Source: Bacillota bacterium
GTDB lineage: Bacteria > Bacillota > Clostridia > Oscillospirales > Acutalibacteraceae
Direction of reading: 5' to 3'
Assembly (NCBI GenBank): GCA_022706685.1
Contig: JAKJCA010000009.1
Location: forward strand, 1-64,000
DNA length: 64,000 nt
Part shown: piece by piece, positions 46,509 to 56,500 of the stretch
Position numbering within the stretch: position 1 is the stretch's first letter
Layout: each line of letters begins with the position of its first letter
Translations under genes and position numbers: made by a program
Notes under the pieces: generated by a model
Told to the model about the DNA's origin: nothing
Database searches by the model: none
The model's input: only the letters and a program-made list of their open reading frames with translations

Positions 46509-48197
46509 ATGCCGAACAAAACCAGCAGCAAAGACAAGGCCGAACAATACCGCAACGAGCGCAAAGAGCGCATCGCGAAAGCGGCAAAAAAGCGCAAAAA
46601 AAATCTTGATAAAAGGTTGAAACTCCAAAAATTGATCGGAAAGGTTATCGCCATCACGCTGGGCGCGGCGGCCGTGTTGGGCATTGCTTTCTATATTCTG
46701 TGGTTCACGGGAATTTTTGAAACAAGCCCGACCGCCCTGACGCTGGGCGAGCAAAAGGTCAGCGTCCGCGACTATACCTACTACTACAGCCTGATGTACA
46801 ACTACACCGTCAACCAGGCCAAACAGTACCAGCAGCAGTACGGCCAGGATATGATCGGCCTCGACCTGACAAAATCGCCCGAAGACCAGGAATGCCCCTA
46901 TAAAAACGATAAAGATGAAACACAAACATGGGCAGAGTATTTCCGCACTTCCGCCATCGACCGCGCCAAACAGTATGAACTGCTCTACCGCGAAGCCATT
47001 GCGGCAAAGTATGCCTTGACCGACAAGGAAAACAAAGAAATCGCCGATCAGATCGAGCAGATCCGCAAGACCGCGGCCGGCAGCAACCTTTCCCTCAACG
47101 CTTATCTGAGGATGTTCTACGGCAAGGGCATCACCGAGAAGTTCCTGACCGCCCAACTGAAAAAAGAAACGCTGGTTTCCCGTTACGCGCAGGAAAAATA
47201 CAAGAGTTACGAAAAAGCCGTTACCGACAAATATATTTCGGACACTTACAAAAAGGCCAAAGACAATTACGACGTCGTTAGCCTGAGGCTTTTCAGTTTT
47301 AATCTTGAAAAGCTCAGCAAGAAGACAGGCGAAACCGACGAGCAGCTTGCCGCACGCCAGAAAGAGGCGGACGCCAAGGTCAAGGAGAAGGCCGACGCCA
47401 TGCTCGCCGCCGTCAAGGATGAGGCAACTTTCCTGACACTCGCGGCAAAAAATACGGCCGATAAAGCCTATGACGCGGAAACGGCCACCATCAATTACTA
47501 CAAAAAATACGACAGCGTGAAATCTTCGGTATCCGAAGCGGGCGCCAAATGGGCTTTCGGCGACGGCCGGAAAGCCGGCGATAAGAGCGTATTCAAGACC
47601 GACAGCGCCTATGTCGTCGTTTACGTCGTGCGCGCGCAGTTCCCCGCCAATTCCGTCGATGTTCGCCATATCCTTATTTCCTTCAAAGAAGACACACAGG
47701 ACACCACGGAACCTACCGCGAAAGAAATCGAGGCCGCCAGGAAAAAGGCCGCCGAACTCTATGCAAAATGGAAGAAGGGCGCCGCTACCGAGGATAGTTT
47801 CTCTGCCCTCGCGAAAACCGAATCCGCAGACACCGGTTCGAATGAAAAAGGCGGTCTTTACGACGACATGAGGGTCGGCACGATGGTCGCCCCGTTTGAA
47901 AAATGGAGTTTCGACCCCGCCAGGAAGAAAGGCGACACCGGCATTGTGAAAACCGATTACGGTTACCACATTATGTATTTCGTCGCCAATAATAAGGATG
48001 ATTTCGATTATGAGGAAACCATCCGCACCGCCAAGGCGGAAGACGATTACAACGCTTATGAAACCGGCCTGTCGGACAAAGCCGAATACAAACTGGCCAA
48101 GAACGAAAAGAACATTGACAAAGGCATGAAAAACGCGCTGAAAGCCATTGATACCAAGATCGCTTCAGACAACAGCAGCTCTTCAAGCGTCAGCTAA
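46509..48197 (+). CDS. PrsA-like membrane-anchored peptidyl-prolyl isomerase
   Basis: The 562-residue protein has a highly basic N-terminal cytoplasmic part, one membrane helix (about residues 43-65, KVIAITLGAAAVLGIAFYIL) and a long external region. A helical SurA/PrsA-type chaperone part leads to a parvulin (PpiC) domain near residues 380-500, recognised by VRHILISF, AKTESADTGSNEKGGLYDDM and KTDYGYHIMYF. It likely helps fold exported proteins. The tail is Ser-rich. It lacks the lipobox of classical PrsA and instead keeps an uncleaved anchor. ATG 46509 has AAAGG about nine bases upstream; in-frame ATG 46500 and GTG 46476 are alternatives. Confidence 0.87.
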   Translation: MPNKTSSKDKAEQYRNERKERIAKAAKKRKKNLDKRLKLQKLIGKVIAITLGAAAVLGIAFYILWFTGIFETSPTALTLGEQKVSVRDYTYYYSLMYNYTVNQAKQYQQQYGQDMIGLDLTKSPEDQECPYKNDKDETQTWAEYFRTSAIDRAKQYELLYREAIAAKYALTDKENKEIADQIEQIRKTAAGSNLSLNAYLRMFYGKGITEKFLTAQLKKETLVSRYAQEKYKSYEKAVTDKYISDTYKKAKDNYDVVSLRLFSFNLEKLSKKTGETDEQLAARQKEADAKVKEKADAMLAAVKDEATFLTLAAKNTADKAYDAETATINYYKKYDSVKSSVSEAGAKWAFGDGRKAGDKSVFKTDSAYVVVYVVRAQFPANSVDVRHILISFKEDTQDTTEPTAKEIEAARKKAAELYAKWKKGAATEDSFSALAKTESADTGSNEKGGLYDDMRVGTMVAPFEKWSFDPARKKGDTGIVKTDYGYHIMYFVANNKDDFDYEETIRTAKAEDDYNAYETGLSDKAEYKLAKNEKNIDKGMKNALKAIDTKIASDNSSSSSVS

Positions 48198-48213
48198 ACT
48201 TGAACGAGGCTAA

Positions 48214-48255
48214 GCCAAAAAACGCCCGCGGACGGCAAGTCCGCGGGCGTTTTTT
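48214..48255. terminator. Bidirectional terminator between the foldase gene and the tRNA cluster
   Basis: AACGCCCGCGGAC (48221-48233) pairs with GTCCGCGGGCGTT (48239-48251), with T-runs on both strands. Confidence 0.93.
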
Positions 48256-48329
48256 GGCTGGGATGGCTGGATTCGAACCAGCGAGTGACGGAGTCAAAGT
48301 CCGTTGCCTTTCCTCTTGGCTACACCCCA
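48255..48329 (-). tRNA. tRNA-Gln (anticodon TTG)
   Basis: Acceptor TGGGGTG/CATCCCA, anticodon loop CTTTGAC, T-loop GGTTCGAATCC and encoded CCA on the minus strand. Last of the four-tRNA unit. Confidence 0.97.
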
Positions 48330-48386
48330 ATGCAATCGTTTTTATGAAAACACGCAAAGCTTTCGCCTTGCGCATAGAATGGACTA

Positions 48387-48464
48387 TGGGGTGGATAATC
48401 GGGTTCGAACCGACGACCTCCAGGGCCACAACCTGGCACTCTAACCAACTGAGCTATATCCACC
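48387..48464 (-). tRNA. tRNA-His (anticodon GTG)
   Basis: Acceptor GTGGATA/TATCCAC with the His-specific extra G at -1 (48464) opposite C73, anticodon loop TTGTGGC, encoded CCA. Confidence 0.97.
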
Positions 48465-48528
48465 AAATCGGCATATACTGACGGGCAACTGTTCGGCCGC
48501 ACAGGGGGCGAAGACTTCCCGGTGTTAT

Positions 48529-48605
<77 letters not shown>

Positions 48606-48612
48606 ACAAGGT

Positions 48613-48686
48613 TGGAGCGGGTGATGGGAATCGAACCCACACAACCAGCTTGGAAGGCTGGCATTCTGCCATTGAACTACACCCGC
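48613..48686 (-). tRNA. tRNA-Gly (anticodon TCC)
   Basis: Acceptor GCGGGTG/CACCCGC, anticodon loop CTTCCAA with TCC, T-loop GGTTCGATTCC, encoded CCA. First of the four-tRNA unit. Confidence 0.97.
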
Positions 48687-48703
48687 GCGCGGCAACGCGT
48701 GTT

Positions 48704-48733
48704 ATTCTATCATACCGCCTTGAGCGTTGTCAA
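48704..48733 (-). promoter_or_regulatory. Promoter of the Gly-Arg-His-Gln tRNA unit
   Basis: Minus-strand TTGACA (48728-48733) is perfect, TAGAAT (48704-48709) is one off, spacer 18. Confidence 0.75.
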
Positions 48734-48777
48734 TAAAAAACGGCGGCTTCTCTGCCATCGATTGACCGGGAAGCCGC
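48734..48777 (-). terminator. Terminator after the WYL regulator gene
   Basis: On the minus strand GCGGCTTC pairs with GAAGCCGC (48743-48750 with 48770-48777) and is followed by CGTTTTTTATT. Confidence 0.8.
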
Positions 48778-48802
48778 ACGCGTTTTCAGGCCGATTTTGA
48801 GC

Positions 48803-49804
48803 CTATCCGCAATAGGTTCTGCATATTTTCTCCGCCTTTTCTTTCACGGCGTCCGCCAGGCTCTGCGGCTCGAGCACGCGGATTTTTTCACCGAACTGCA
48901 GCAGCCAGCAGACAAGCCCGTCGCTGACGGCCGCCTTTGTTTTGAGGCGGAAATGGTTTTCTCCGTCGTTTTTCAGCGGGATGTCTTCCCCGAAACGGTC
49001 GAGCATACTTTCGAGCAAATCGTTGCAGCACCTGATGGTGATTTTTTGGGTGGCGCCGGTAAACATATTGAACACTTTGGCTGTGTAGTCGGCCGCGTCG
49101 AATGCATCACGGTATTCGCTGACTTCGCCCAAAGGCCTGGCGGGCTGCGGCAGTATTTTGACTTTCGAGATCCTGTCCAGGCGGACATGCATCAGGTTGT
49201 CATATTTCGCGTTGTTGGCGACAAGGTAATAACGGTCATTGGCCCAAAGCAGCGCATAGGGGCTGACCGTCAGCGCCTTGCTTTCGGCCTTATAGGTCAT
49301 TCGGCCCGTCAGGACGCGCTTGGTATAGGTAAATTCGACCATGCTTTGATGGGCGATGGCGGTATTGAGCCTGTCAACGCTGTAATAGAGTTCCTCATTT
49401 TTGCATTTCAGCGTGTTGCGAATATTAATCTGCCTGCTAAGCTCTGCCGACTGCGCTTCACTGACTTGCGTATAAAACTTGTTGATAAGTGTCTCCGACT
49501 TTTTTTCGGAAATAAAGTGCGCCGCCGTCACGGCGTCCGCGAGCATCTTGATTTCGGCGAGTTCAAAAGACCTGCTGGCGAGAAAGTAGCCGCTTTTCGG
49601 CGATTTGGAGCAGACGATATCCATACCGAACGAACGAAGCGTCTCGATATCGGCATAAATCGATTTGCGCTCTGCATTGATGTTGTACAACTTCAATTCT
49701 TCGGCCAGGCGGGCCGCATTCATCGGGTGTTCCTCGTCCGTCTTATACCAGAATATTTGCTGCAAGTACAACAGCTTGAGTTTGCAGTCTTTTTGTCCCG
49801 CCAT
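48803..49804 (-). CDS. HTH-WYL transcriptional regulator
   Basis: The 333-residue protein has an N-terminal helix-turn-helix of the HTH_11/DeoR kind (KLKLLYLQQIFWYKTDEEHPMNAARLAEEL, then SIYADIETLRSFG) and a WYL ligand-sensing domain (SPYALLWANDRYYLVA...MHVRLDRIS) followed by a WCX extension. WYL proteins respond to nucleic-acid or nucleotide ligands in several systems. It lies 16 bases after the GH2 gene and probably shares its transcript, so it may regulate that unit. ATG at 49804 follows AGGCAGG by five bases. Confidence 0.9.
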   Translation of the reverse strand: MAGQKDCKLKLLYLQQIFWYKTDEEHPMNAARLAEELKLYNINAERKSIYADIETLRSFGMDIVCSKSPKSGYFLASRSFELAEIKMLADAVTAAHFISEKKSETLINKFYTQVSEAQSAELSRQINIRNTLKCKNEELYYSVDRLNTAIAHQSMVEFTYTKRVLTGRMTYKAESKALTVSPYALLWANDRYYLVANNAKYDNLMHVRLDRISKVKILPQPARPLGEVSEYRDAFDAADYTAKVFNMFTGATQKITIRCCNDLLESMLDRFGEDIPLKNDGENHFRLKTKAAVSDGLVCWLLQFGEKIRVLEPQSLADAVKEKAEKICRTYCG

Positions 49805-49820
49805 AGGAACCTGCCTTTCT

Positions 49821-51575
49821 TTAATCGATCGTGAGCCGCACGTTGATGTCGCGGACGGTATCCGCATCTATTTTCAATATTTCGCGGTCATAGGTCAGCA
49901 AACCGTTGACTTCGTTCTCGACATCGGACAACTGCGTGTAGACTGCCGCAGACAAGCCCTCGTCGAGCAGCGGAATTATTTGCTTATCATGCAATTTGCG
50001 ATATGCCTGTGTCAAAGCAGCCTGGGTTTTAAACATCCGGTAACCGAACGCTTTTTGCCAATTCCATATATGGCCGTTGACTTTCATGCTGTAACCGCCG
50101 TATTCGCTGAGCACAAACGGGCGGGCGTCGGGTCGCGGTTTTTTGACGGGAAGGATATAACGATGGATGCTTTTCAAGTCAGGACCGCCCTGATCGTACC
50201 AGCCGCTGGCATGGTCGACAGGCCTGCCCGGGTCGTATTCTTTCATCGCCCCGGCAATACGAAGGGCGTCGAACTGCCCCCATCCCTCGTTAAACGGCAC
50301 CCAGCAGCCAACGCAGACGCTGCTGCCCAATGTTTCAAGCATCTCGAAAAGTTCTTGTTCAAAATTTTCCCTGCCGCGTTCGTCTTCCCTTCCGAAACGC
50401 TTGTGGTCGGTGTCTTTGAGCCGGATACCGAGCAAAGGCAGAACACCCGCTTTGAGATTGCCGATATACGGTCCGCCGCTGGGCATATCCTGCCAGACAA
50501 TCATGCCCGTTTTGTCGCAATGGTAATACCAGCGCAGCGGTTCGACTTTGATGTGTTTGCGCAGCATATTGAACCCCAGCGATTTTGCGGTTTGGATGTC
50601 ATAAAGCATCGCCTCGTCGCACGCGGGTGTTAAGAGGCCGTCGGGCCAGTAACCCTGGTCAAGGAGCCCCTTGAAGAAATACGGCTGATTGTTGAGCATC
50701 AGCCTCGGAATCCCGCGCCCGTCCCTGCCGACGGAAAACTTGCGCATGCCGAAATAGCTTTCGACCCAGTCGGTCACCCTTTCCCCCACTTTGACCTCTA
50801 AAACAACATCGTATAAAAATGGGGCCTCCGGGCTCCAGTATTTCGGCGACGGTATCGAAATGCTTGCGTGACTGCCGATTTCGCCGGAAAAGACGGTGTG
50901 ATCCCCATCGGAAACCTTCGCGAAGAGGCGGCAGCCTTCCGTCGACGTTTCGGCTGTCACGTCGACGGTTTGCCTGTCGATATCGGGCGTAAGGCGAAGC
51001 CGCGCCAAATGGCACTCGTCGACCGCCTCCAGCCAGACGGTCTGCCAGATGCCGGAGGTCGCCGTATACCAGAAACCGTGCGTTTTCAGGACCTGTTTGC
51101 CTCGCGGCTGACAGCCGGCGTCGGTGGAGTCCTCTGCGCGGACAAGCAATTCGTTCTCTCCGCCGGGTTTGATAAGGCCGGTAATATCAAAATAAAACGG
51201 ACAATAACCGCCCCTGTGTTCGCCCGCAGTCCGTCCGTTGACGAAGACCTCGCATTTCCAGTCGACGGCCCCGAAATGAAGCAGGGTCCTTTTCCCCTCA
51301 AACGCCGCTCCGGTTGTGAACTTGCGCCTGTACCAGAGGGCCTGCCCGGGCAGCAGCGGCCTCCCGACGCCGGAAAGGCTGCTTTCTATGCAGTAGGGCA
51401 CGATGATTTCACCGTCGAACCGCCCGGGCGCGCTTTCATGCGCGGGCAGCACGGCATAATCATAGCGTCCGTTGAGGCAGAGCCATTGAGGTCTGCGAAA
51501 CTGCGGACGCGGATATTCGGATAAGGGCGAGTCCGGGTTGAACTGCTTTCCCCAGCGGGTGGAGAGGCTCGTCAT
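49821..51575 (-). CDS. Glycoside hydrolase family 2 protein (beta-galactosidase/glucuronidase-like)
   Basis: The roughly 584-residue protein has the GH2 layout: sugar-binding jelly roll (LSTRWGKQFN...YPRPQF, LWYRRKFT, HFGAVDWKCEVFVNG), immunoglobulin-like domain (YWSPEAPFLYDVVLEV) and a TIM barrel with acid/base FNEGWG (Glu near residue 429) and a candidate nucleophile in LSEYGG near 490. There is no signal peptide, so it cleaves imported oligosaccharides. No NxK motif marks it as a glucuronidase. The ATG at 51575 has GGTGG nine bases upstream; ATG 51602 is in frame but weakly supported. A promoter with an inverted repeat lies at 51696-51739. Confidence 0.9.
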   Translation of the reverse strand: MTSLSTRWGKQFNPDSPLSEYPRPQFRRPQWLCLNGRYDYAVLPAHESAPGRFDGEIIVPYCIESSLSGVGRPLLPGQALWYRRKFTTGAAFEGKRTLLHFGAVDWKCEVFVNGRTAGEHRGGYCPFYFDITGLIKPGGENELLVRAEDSTDAGCQPRGKQVLKTHGFWYTATSGIWQTVWLEAVDECHLARLRLTPDIDRQTVDVTAETSTEGCRLFAKVSDGDHTVFSGEIGSHASISIPSPKYWSPEAPFLYDVVLEVKVGERVTDWVESYFGMRKFSVGRDGRGIPRLMLNNQPYFFKGLLDQGYWPDGLLTPACDEAMLYDIQTAKSLGFNMLRKHIKVEPLRWYYHCDKTGMIVWQDMPSGGPYIGNLKAGVLPLLGIRLKDTDHKRFGREDERGRENFEQELFEMLETLGSSVCVGCWVPFNEGWGQFDALRIAGAMKEYDPGRPVDHASGWYDQGGPDLKSIHRYILPVKKPRPDARPFVLSEYGGYSMKVNGHIWNWQKAFGYRMFKTQAALTQAYRKLHDKQIIPLLDEGLSAAVYTQLSDVENEVNGLLTYDREILKIDADTVRDINVRLTID

Positions 51576-51695
51576 GTGTTGATACCACCGTGATAATTTC
51601 ATTACGCTCGCATCGGAATGGGCCGAAATATTGTTAATTCGTGAAGAATATACGCTTAAGACAAAAAGAATTTTTATTACATTTTACTAAGTTTT

Positions 51696-51724
51696 ATAAT
51701 ATACGGCAACGCTATTTATTACAA
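51696..51724 (-). promoter_or_regulatory. Promoter of the GH2-WYL unit
   Basis: Minus-strand TTGTAA (51719-51724) and TATTAT (51696-51701), 17-base spacer, in an AT-rich stretch (51603-51862) that otherwise holds nothing I can identify. Confidence 0.5.
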
Positions 51725-51725
51725 G

Positions 51726-51739
51726 GTGACAAATGTCAC
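51726..51739. promoter_or_regulatory. Operator-like inverted repeat abutting the GH2 promoter
   Basis: GTGACA and TGTCAC are six-base arms separated by AA. It sits directly upstream of the -35, the place for an activator or repressor site. Confidence 0.5.
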
Positions 51740-51862
51740 ATTTTTTTGCATATAACAGCCTTGCCGGCGCTTTGGCGGTTCCGGCGAAGTGTTTTTAATT
51801 CCGAATCGAATTTTAATGTCTCTTAAAACCGTGTTCGTGCGTCAGAAAAACATCATCAAAAG

Positions 51863-51898
51863 ACGAAACGCCCTTTTTATCGTAAAAGAGCGTTTCGT
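51863..51898 (-). terminator. Terminator after tRNA-Leu(TAG)
   Basis: On the minus strand ACGAAACGC pairs with GCGTTTCGT and is followed by a T-rich tract. Confidence 0.75.
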
Positions 51899-51900
51899 GA

Positions 51901-51985
51901 TGGTGCGGGCAACAGGACTTGAACCTGCACACCTTGCGGCACAAGATCCTAAATCTTGGGCGTCTGCCAATTCCGCCATACCCGC
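51901..51985 (-). tRNA. tRNA-Leu (anticodon TAG)
   Basis: Class II tRNA: acceptor GCGGGTA/TGCCCGC, anticodon loop with TAG, long variable arm, T-loop GGTTCAAGTCC, encoded CCA. Confidence 0.97.
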
Positions 51986-51997
51986 GTCCGCAACGTT

Positions 51998-52026
51998 ATT
52001 ATAGCAATACTTTGCAGCCGCCGCAA
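51998..52026 (-). promoter_or_regulatory. Promoter of tRNA-Leu(TAG)
   Basis: Perfect minus-strand TATAAT (51998-52003) with TTGCGG (52021-52026) 17 bases upstream. Confidence 0.6.
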
Positions 52027-52218
52027 TATACGCTTGCGTATGAGCTTGCTTGCCGATGTTTGCGCCGCGGCGCATCGGCGGGCGTGCCAAGCAAATTCTA
52101 ATCGCCTGTATCGTTTACGTCTTACGGCGGCCATGCTATACTGATTTTGCCCACGGCGCCGAAAATCATCCGGTTCACCCGCAAAACCAAGCCGTCATGG
52201 GTCGAGGAGATGTATTTT

Positions 52219-53484
52219 GTGGAAAATCTGTATGAGCAGCTATATGAATTTATCTCGGGCCTTACAATCGTCGACACGCACGAACATCTTCCGGGCCGCG
52301 AAGAAGACCGCCCGAAGGAAACCGACGTCCTGGGCGAATATCTGACACATTATTTCAGCTGCGACCTCGTATCCGCCGGATTGTCCAAGAACGATTTGGA
52401 ACGGTGCCGGGACGCGTCCCTGCCTTTGGCCGGCCGGTGGCGCCTCGTCGAGCCTTACTGGAACGCGGCAAGGCATACCGGCTACGGGCGCTCGCTCGAC
52501 ATCGCCGCCCGCGAGTTGTATGGTATTGAAGGCATCAGCGCGGCAACGATTGAGGAACTCAACGGACGCTTCGTCGCATCACGCAAGCCCGGCCATTACC
52601 AAAAGACGCTGAAAGAAAAGGCCCGTATCCGAACAAGTCTGCTTGACGGTTTTCAACCGGACAAACCCTGCGACAGGCGTTTTTTCACCCCCGTGTTCCG
52701 TTTGGACCTTTACCGAGGAATGTTTGCCAACGGCAGCGCGAGCGCTTACGAAAAACTCAACGGCGTTTCTCCCACCGGTTTTGACGACTGGCTGGAAGCG
52801 ACGGAAAAGACGATCGGTGCCGCGCTCGCCGCAGGATGCGCCGCGCTGAAGATCGGAGACGCGTATAACCGCCCTCTTTATTATGCCGATACCCCGCGCG
52901 CCGACGCGGAGGCCGAATACCGCCGTTTCCGTTCCGGCGGAAAGCCGGACGCTTTCGCTTTCAGCGAAAACTTTCAAAACTATATGACGCATTTTGTCCT
53001 TCGTTTGGCGGACGAGCGCGGCATGAGCGTACAGATTCACACCGGCCTGCAGGAGGGCAACGGCAACCTGCTGCGCAACGCCGATCCGTTGCTGTTAAAC
53101 AACCTTTTTCTTGCATACCCGAACGTTGTGTTTGATATCTTCCATATGGGTTATCCTTTCGAGCATACCCTTTCCGCGCTCGCCAAAAACTTTACTAACG
53201 TCCATATCGATATGTGCTGGGCGCATATCATATCGCCTGCCGCAAGCGTCAGCGCCCTCTATGAATGGCTCGACAGCGTGCCCGCCAATAAAATCAGCGC
53301 TTTCGGCGGGGACTACTGCTTTGTTGACGGAGTGGTCGGCCACAGTATAATCGCCAGGCAAAATGTCAGCCGCGCCCTCGCAATGAAGGTGCGTGACGGC
53401 GCTTTCGATATTGAACAAGCCAAAGATATCGCGCAAATGCTGCTGATCCGCAATCCGGAAAGGATCTTCAAACTCATTGATTAA
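52219..53484 (+). CDS. Amidohydrolase-superfamily TIM-barrel protein
   Basis: The 421-residue protein shows VDTHEHLPG near the N-terminus (the H-x-H metal motif), QIHTGLQEGNGN in the middle, then FDIFHMGYP, HIDMCWAHI and AFGGDYCF with a late Asp, the pattern of amidohydrolase-related (COG2159-like) or uronate-isomerase-like proteins. It probably hydrolyses or isomerises a small carbohydrate or lactone; the substrate is unknown. The GTG at 52219 lies nine bases from GAGGAG; the ATG at 52210 touches that site and is less likely. It is a single-gene unit ending in a GC hairpin. Confidence 0.82.
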   Translation: MENLYEQLYEFISGLTIVDTHEHLPGREEDRPKETDVLGEYLTHYFSCDLVSAGLSKNDLERCRDASLPLAGRWRLVEPYWNAARHTGYGRSLDIAARELYGIEGISAATIEELNGRFVASRKPGHYQKTLKEKARIRTSLLDGFQPDKPCDRRFFTPVFRLDLYRGMFANGSASAYEKLNGVSPTGFDDWLEATEKTIGAALAAGCAALKIGDAYNRPLYYADTPRADAEAEYRRFRSGGKPDAFAFSENFQNYMTHFVLRLADERGMSVQIHTGLQEGNGNLLRNADPLLLNNLFLAYPNVVFDIFHMGYPFEHTLSALAKNFTNVHIDMCWAHIISPAASVSALYEWLDSVPANKISAFGGDYCFVDGVVGHSIIARQNVSRALAMKVRDGAFDIEQAKDIAQMLLIRNPERIFKLID

Positions 53485-53498
53485 GTCGTATTGTGCAA

Positions 53499-53526
53499 GA
53501 CGCCGCGGGCTTTTACCCGCGGCGTC
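53499..53526. terminator. GC hairpin between convergent genes
   Basis: GACGCCGCGGG (53499-53509) pairs with CCCGCGGCGTC (53516-53526). No T-run on either side, so a weaker or rho-assisted terminator. Confidence 0.6.
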
Positions 53527-53543
53527 CGCATGCGTTCAAAAGT

Positions 53544-56500
53544 TCAACACACCCTGCCGTCGGTTTGACTGATGTTCAGAAAATAGTTCTCATAATCGAC
53601 AAGGATACCGGCGTCGGCGCTGTCGATGTTGCCGTCTTTATTGATGTCCGCAGCTTTGTCATAGATGCTGCCGCTTTCCCAGCCCAGCACAAAATTCTCA
53701 AAATCCGCAATGATGCCGGCGTCGGCGCTGTCGACATTGCCGTCTCCGTTGACATCGCCGTAAATCAGGATGAAATAAGCGGATACCACTTCGCCCGAAG
53801 CATTGTCGATCAGTTCGATCTTGGTGCCTGTACCGAATCCCGTGTCGCCCGGAATGACCGAAAGGCGGCCGTCTCCCAGCACCTCAACCAGCGAATTTTC
53901 AAAATCAGCGGCGCTTGTGCCCGGCTCAATACCGGTAATCAATCCGTCTGTATGCACGGCGGCTGAAGAACCCTGCCTCGCAGCGAGCGACAGGACAGGC
54001 CGCCAAACGGCATATAGGACCAAATCGCTGCAGGGCATCTGCAGCCCTGTCAGCGCAACCGTATCATCGGCATGAATCGCCCATCCCGTAAAACGGTAAC
54101 CGGTACGGGCGATACCTCCGCCGTCCGGAAGAGCAACCGCCGCTCCCCCGTCGAGAATCCGTGTTTCCGGCTGCGTCCCGCTGCCCAGGTTTAAGTCGAA
54201 GGAAAGCGCGTAAGCATAAGCGAACCATTGCGCGGTAAAGGTCAAATCGCCTGCAGGCATCACCGCCGGGATACCCGGGTCCCATCCCAGGAAGATGCTG
54301 CCGGGCTTTTGCGGCGCCTGCGGAACGGGAATCATGTCGCCGGGCTGCACGGTATAACGCGCCACTTCGCTGTTGCCGGAGAGATAAACAGCTTGATACC
54401 CGCCCGCGGAAGTCCATACAGCGGTAAAAAACAACGGGGTATCAGGCATTGAACCGGGTATTTCGGGTGACCAACCCGCAAAAATAAACCCTTCGCGCTG
54501 GACTGCCGGCGGAATAATCTGATCGCCGTAACTGACGTTTATACTGCGTCCTCCCGTTCCGCCGCCTGCGCTGAACGTGACCGTATGTATGTTGGCGACC
54601 CATATGGCGGTATAGACGGTATCCGAAGCCGGCACCGTACCGGGCAGCTCGGGCGTCCAGCCGACGAAGGTGTAGCCGGTTCTGGTCAGTACCGGGGCAT
54701 GGAGCGCCTGGCCGTAGACATAGGTGCCGCCTGTACTCCCCTGCGCGCCGTTGGCATCAAACGTGATTTGGTAACTGTTGACAGCCCAGGCGGCGTAAAA
54801 GTACAAGTCGGATGTACCCACCCAGCGCGGCGGAGCCGGAGACCAGCCGGAGAAAGTATAGCCGGGTTTCTCGGCGGCCGGCGCAACGATTTCATCCGAT
54901 GTGTGCAGTTGAAATACAACGACCTCGCCGTCGCCAAAGTCAAAAGAAACCTTGTAGTTGATCGGCTGCCATTGCGCCGTATAGACCGCGTCGCGATCTT
55001 CCGCCATCGCGGGCACGGCCGGGTCCCAACCCGCGAACAGGTAGCTGACCCTCGACACATGCGGCGCGGCAAGGGGTTTGCCGTACTGGGTTACGATGGT
55101 CGCGCCTCCGCTGCCGCCGTTGGCGTCAAAAACGACCGTATAGTCGTTGATTGCCCATCCCGCCGTGTACGTCATATTCGAGGCGGGTACCGTCGGGCCG
55201 ACCTCCGGCGTCCAGCCGGTAAACGTATATCCTTTCCTGCTGACAGCAGGTGGTATCAGCGCACTGCCGTAAGCCAGCGTGGCGCTTGTCGAACCGCTGC
55301 CCGCGCCGGCGTCAAAAACAATGGAATAACTGTTGACGGCCCAAACGGCTGTATAAGTCGTATCGCCGGCCGGCACCGTGGTCGGCACCGGCTGCGACCA
55401 GCCTGCAAAAGTGTAGCCGGTCCGCGAAACAACGGGCGCGGATAAGGCGGCTCCGTACGACAGAGTAAAGGCTGCCGACCCGGTGCCTCCGTTGGCATCA
55501 AAGGTGACGGTGTAAACGTTGACCTCCCATTGAGCGGTAAAAGTCATATCGGCAGCCGGTACCGTTTCGGGTACGGCAGGCGACCAGCCTTTGAAAGAAT
55601 AGCCGGTTCTCGCGACGGCGGGAGCGTCCAGTTTTACGCCGAATGCGCAGACCCTGCTTTCCGACCCGGTACCCCCGTTGGCATCAAATGTCATCACGTA
55701 GCCGTTTTGTGTCCATTGCGCGGTAAAAACCATATCAGTTGCCGGAACCGTCGCAGGCACGGCAGGCGACCAGCCGGCAAAGGCGAAACCGTTTCTCGTC
55801 ACGGAAGGCGGCGTCAGGTTTGAACCGTAATCCAGCAAATAGACAGCGGAGCCTTCTCCGCCGCCGGCGTTGAATGTCATCGTATAGCGGTTGAGCGTCC
55901 ACTGCGCGGTAAAACGAAGGTCGTTCGCAGGCATTGTCTGCGGTACGTCGGGCGACCAGCCGGCAAAAGTATAACCGTTGCGCGTCACGGACGGCGCGTT
56001 GATATGAGCCCCAAATTCATACATTGTTTCCGAGCCGCCGTTACCGCCCGCAGCATCAAAAACCGCGGTGTACCGGTTGACGATCCACTCAGCGGTATAC
56101 CGCGTGTTATAAGCGGGTACGCGCTGCGGAACAGCCGGAGACCAGCCGCTGAACGAATAACCCGTTTTTTCAACGGTTGGCGGTGTGATAACCGCATTGA
56201 ACGGCATCGTCAATACTTGCGAGCCGGTACCGCCCGCTGCGTCAAAAACGACTTCATAACTGTTGATTTGCCAGGCAGCCGTAAAGACACGGTTTTCGCC
56301 GGGGACAGCCGACGGCACCTCTGGTGTCCAGCCCGTGAAGGTATAGCCCTCGCGGGATACGGCCGGCGCCTCCAGTGGCGACTGATAAGGAAGGCTGACG
56401 CTTACGGTACCGCTGCCGCCGGCCGCGTCAAATACCATTTGATAACTGTTGCGCGTATAATACAGTTTCAGCACCAGACTCCCGTCCGCCGCGACAATCC

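Noticed and set aside
46413..47969. 518-residue minus-strand open frame
   Set aside because: Antisense to the PrsA-like gene, whose parvulin motifs are clear; no motif in the antisense product.
54010..56450. CRISPR array or transposon repeats
   Set aside because: The 186-base period is coding, in frame throughout, and encodes InlB-type repeat motifs.
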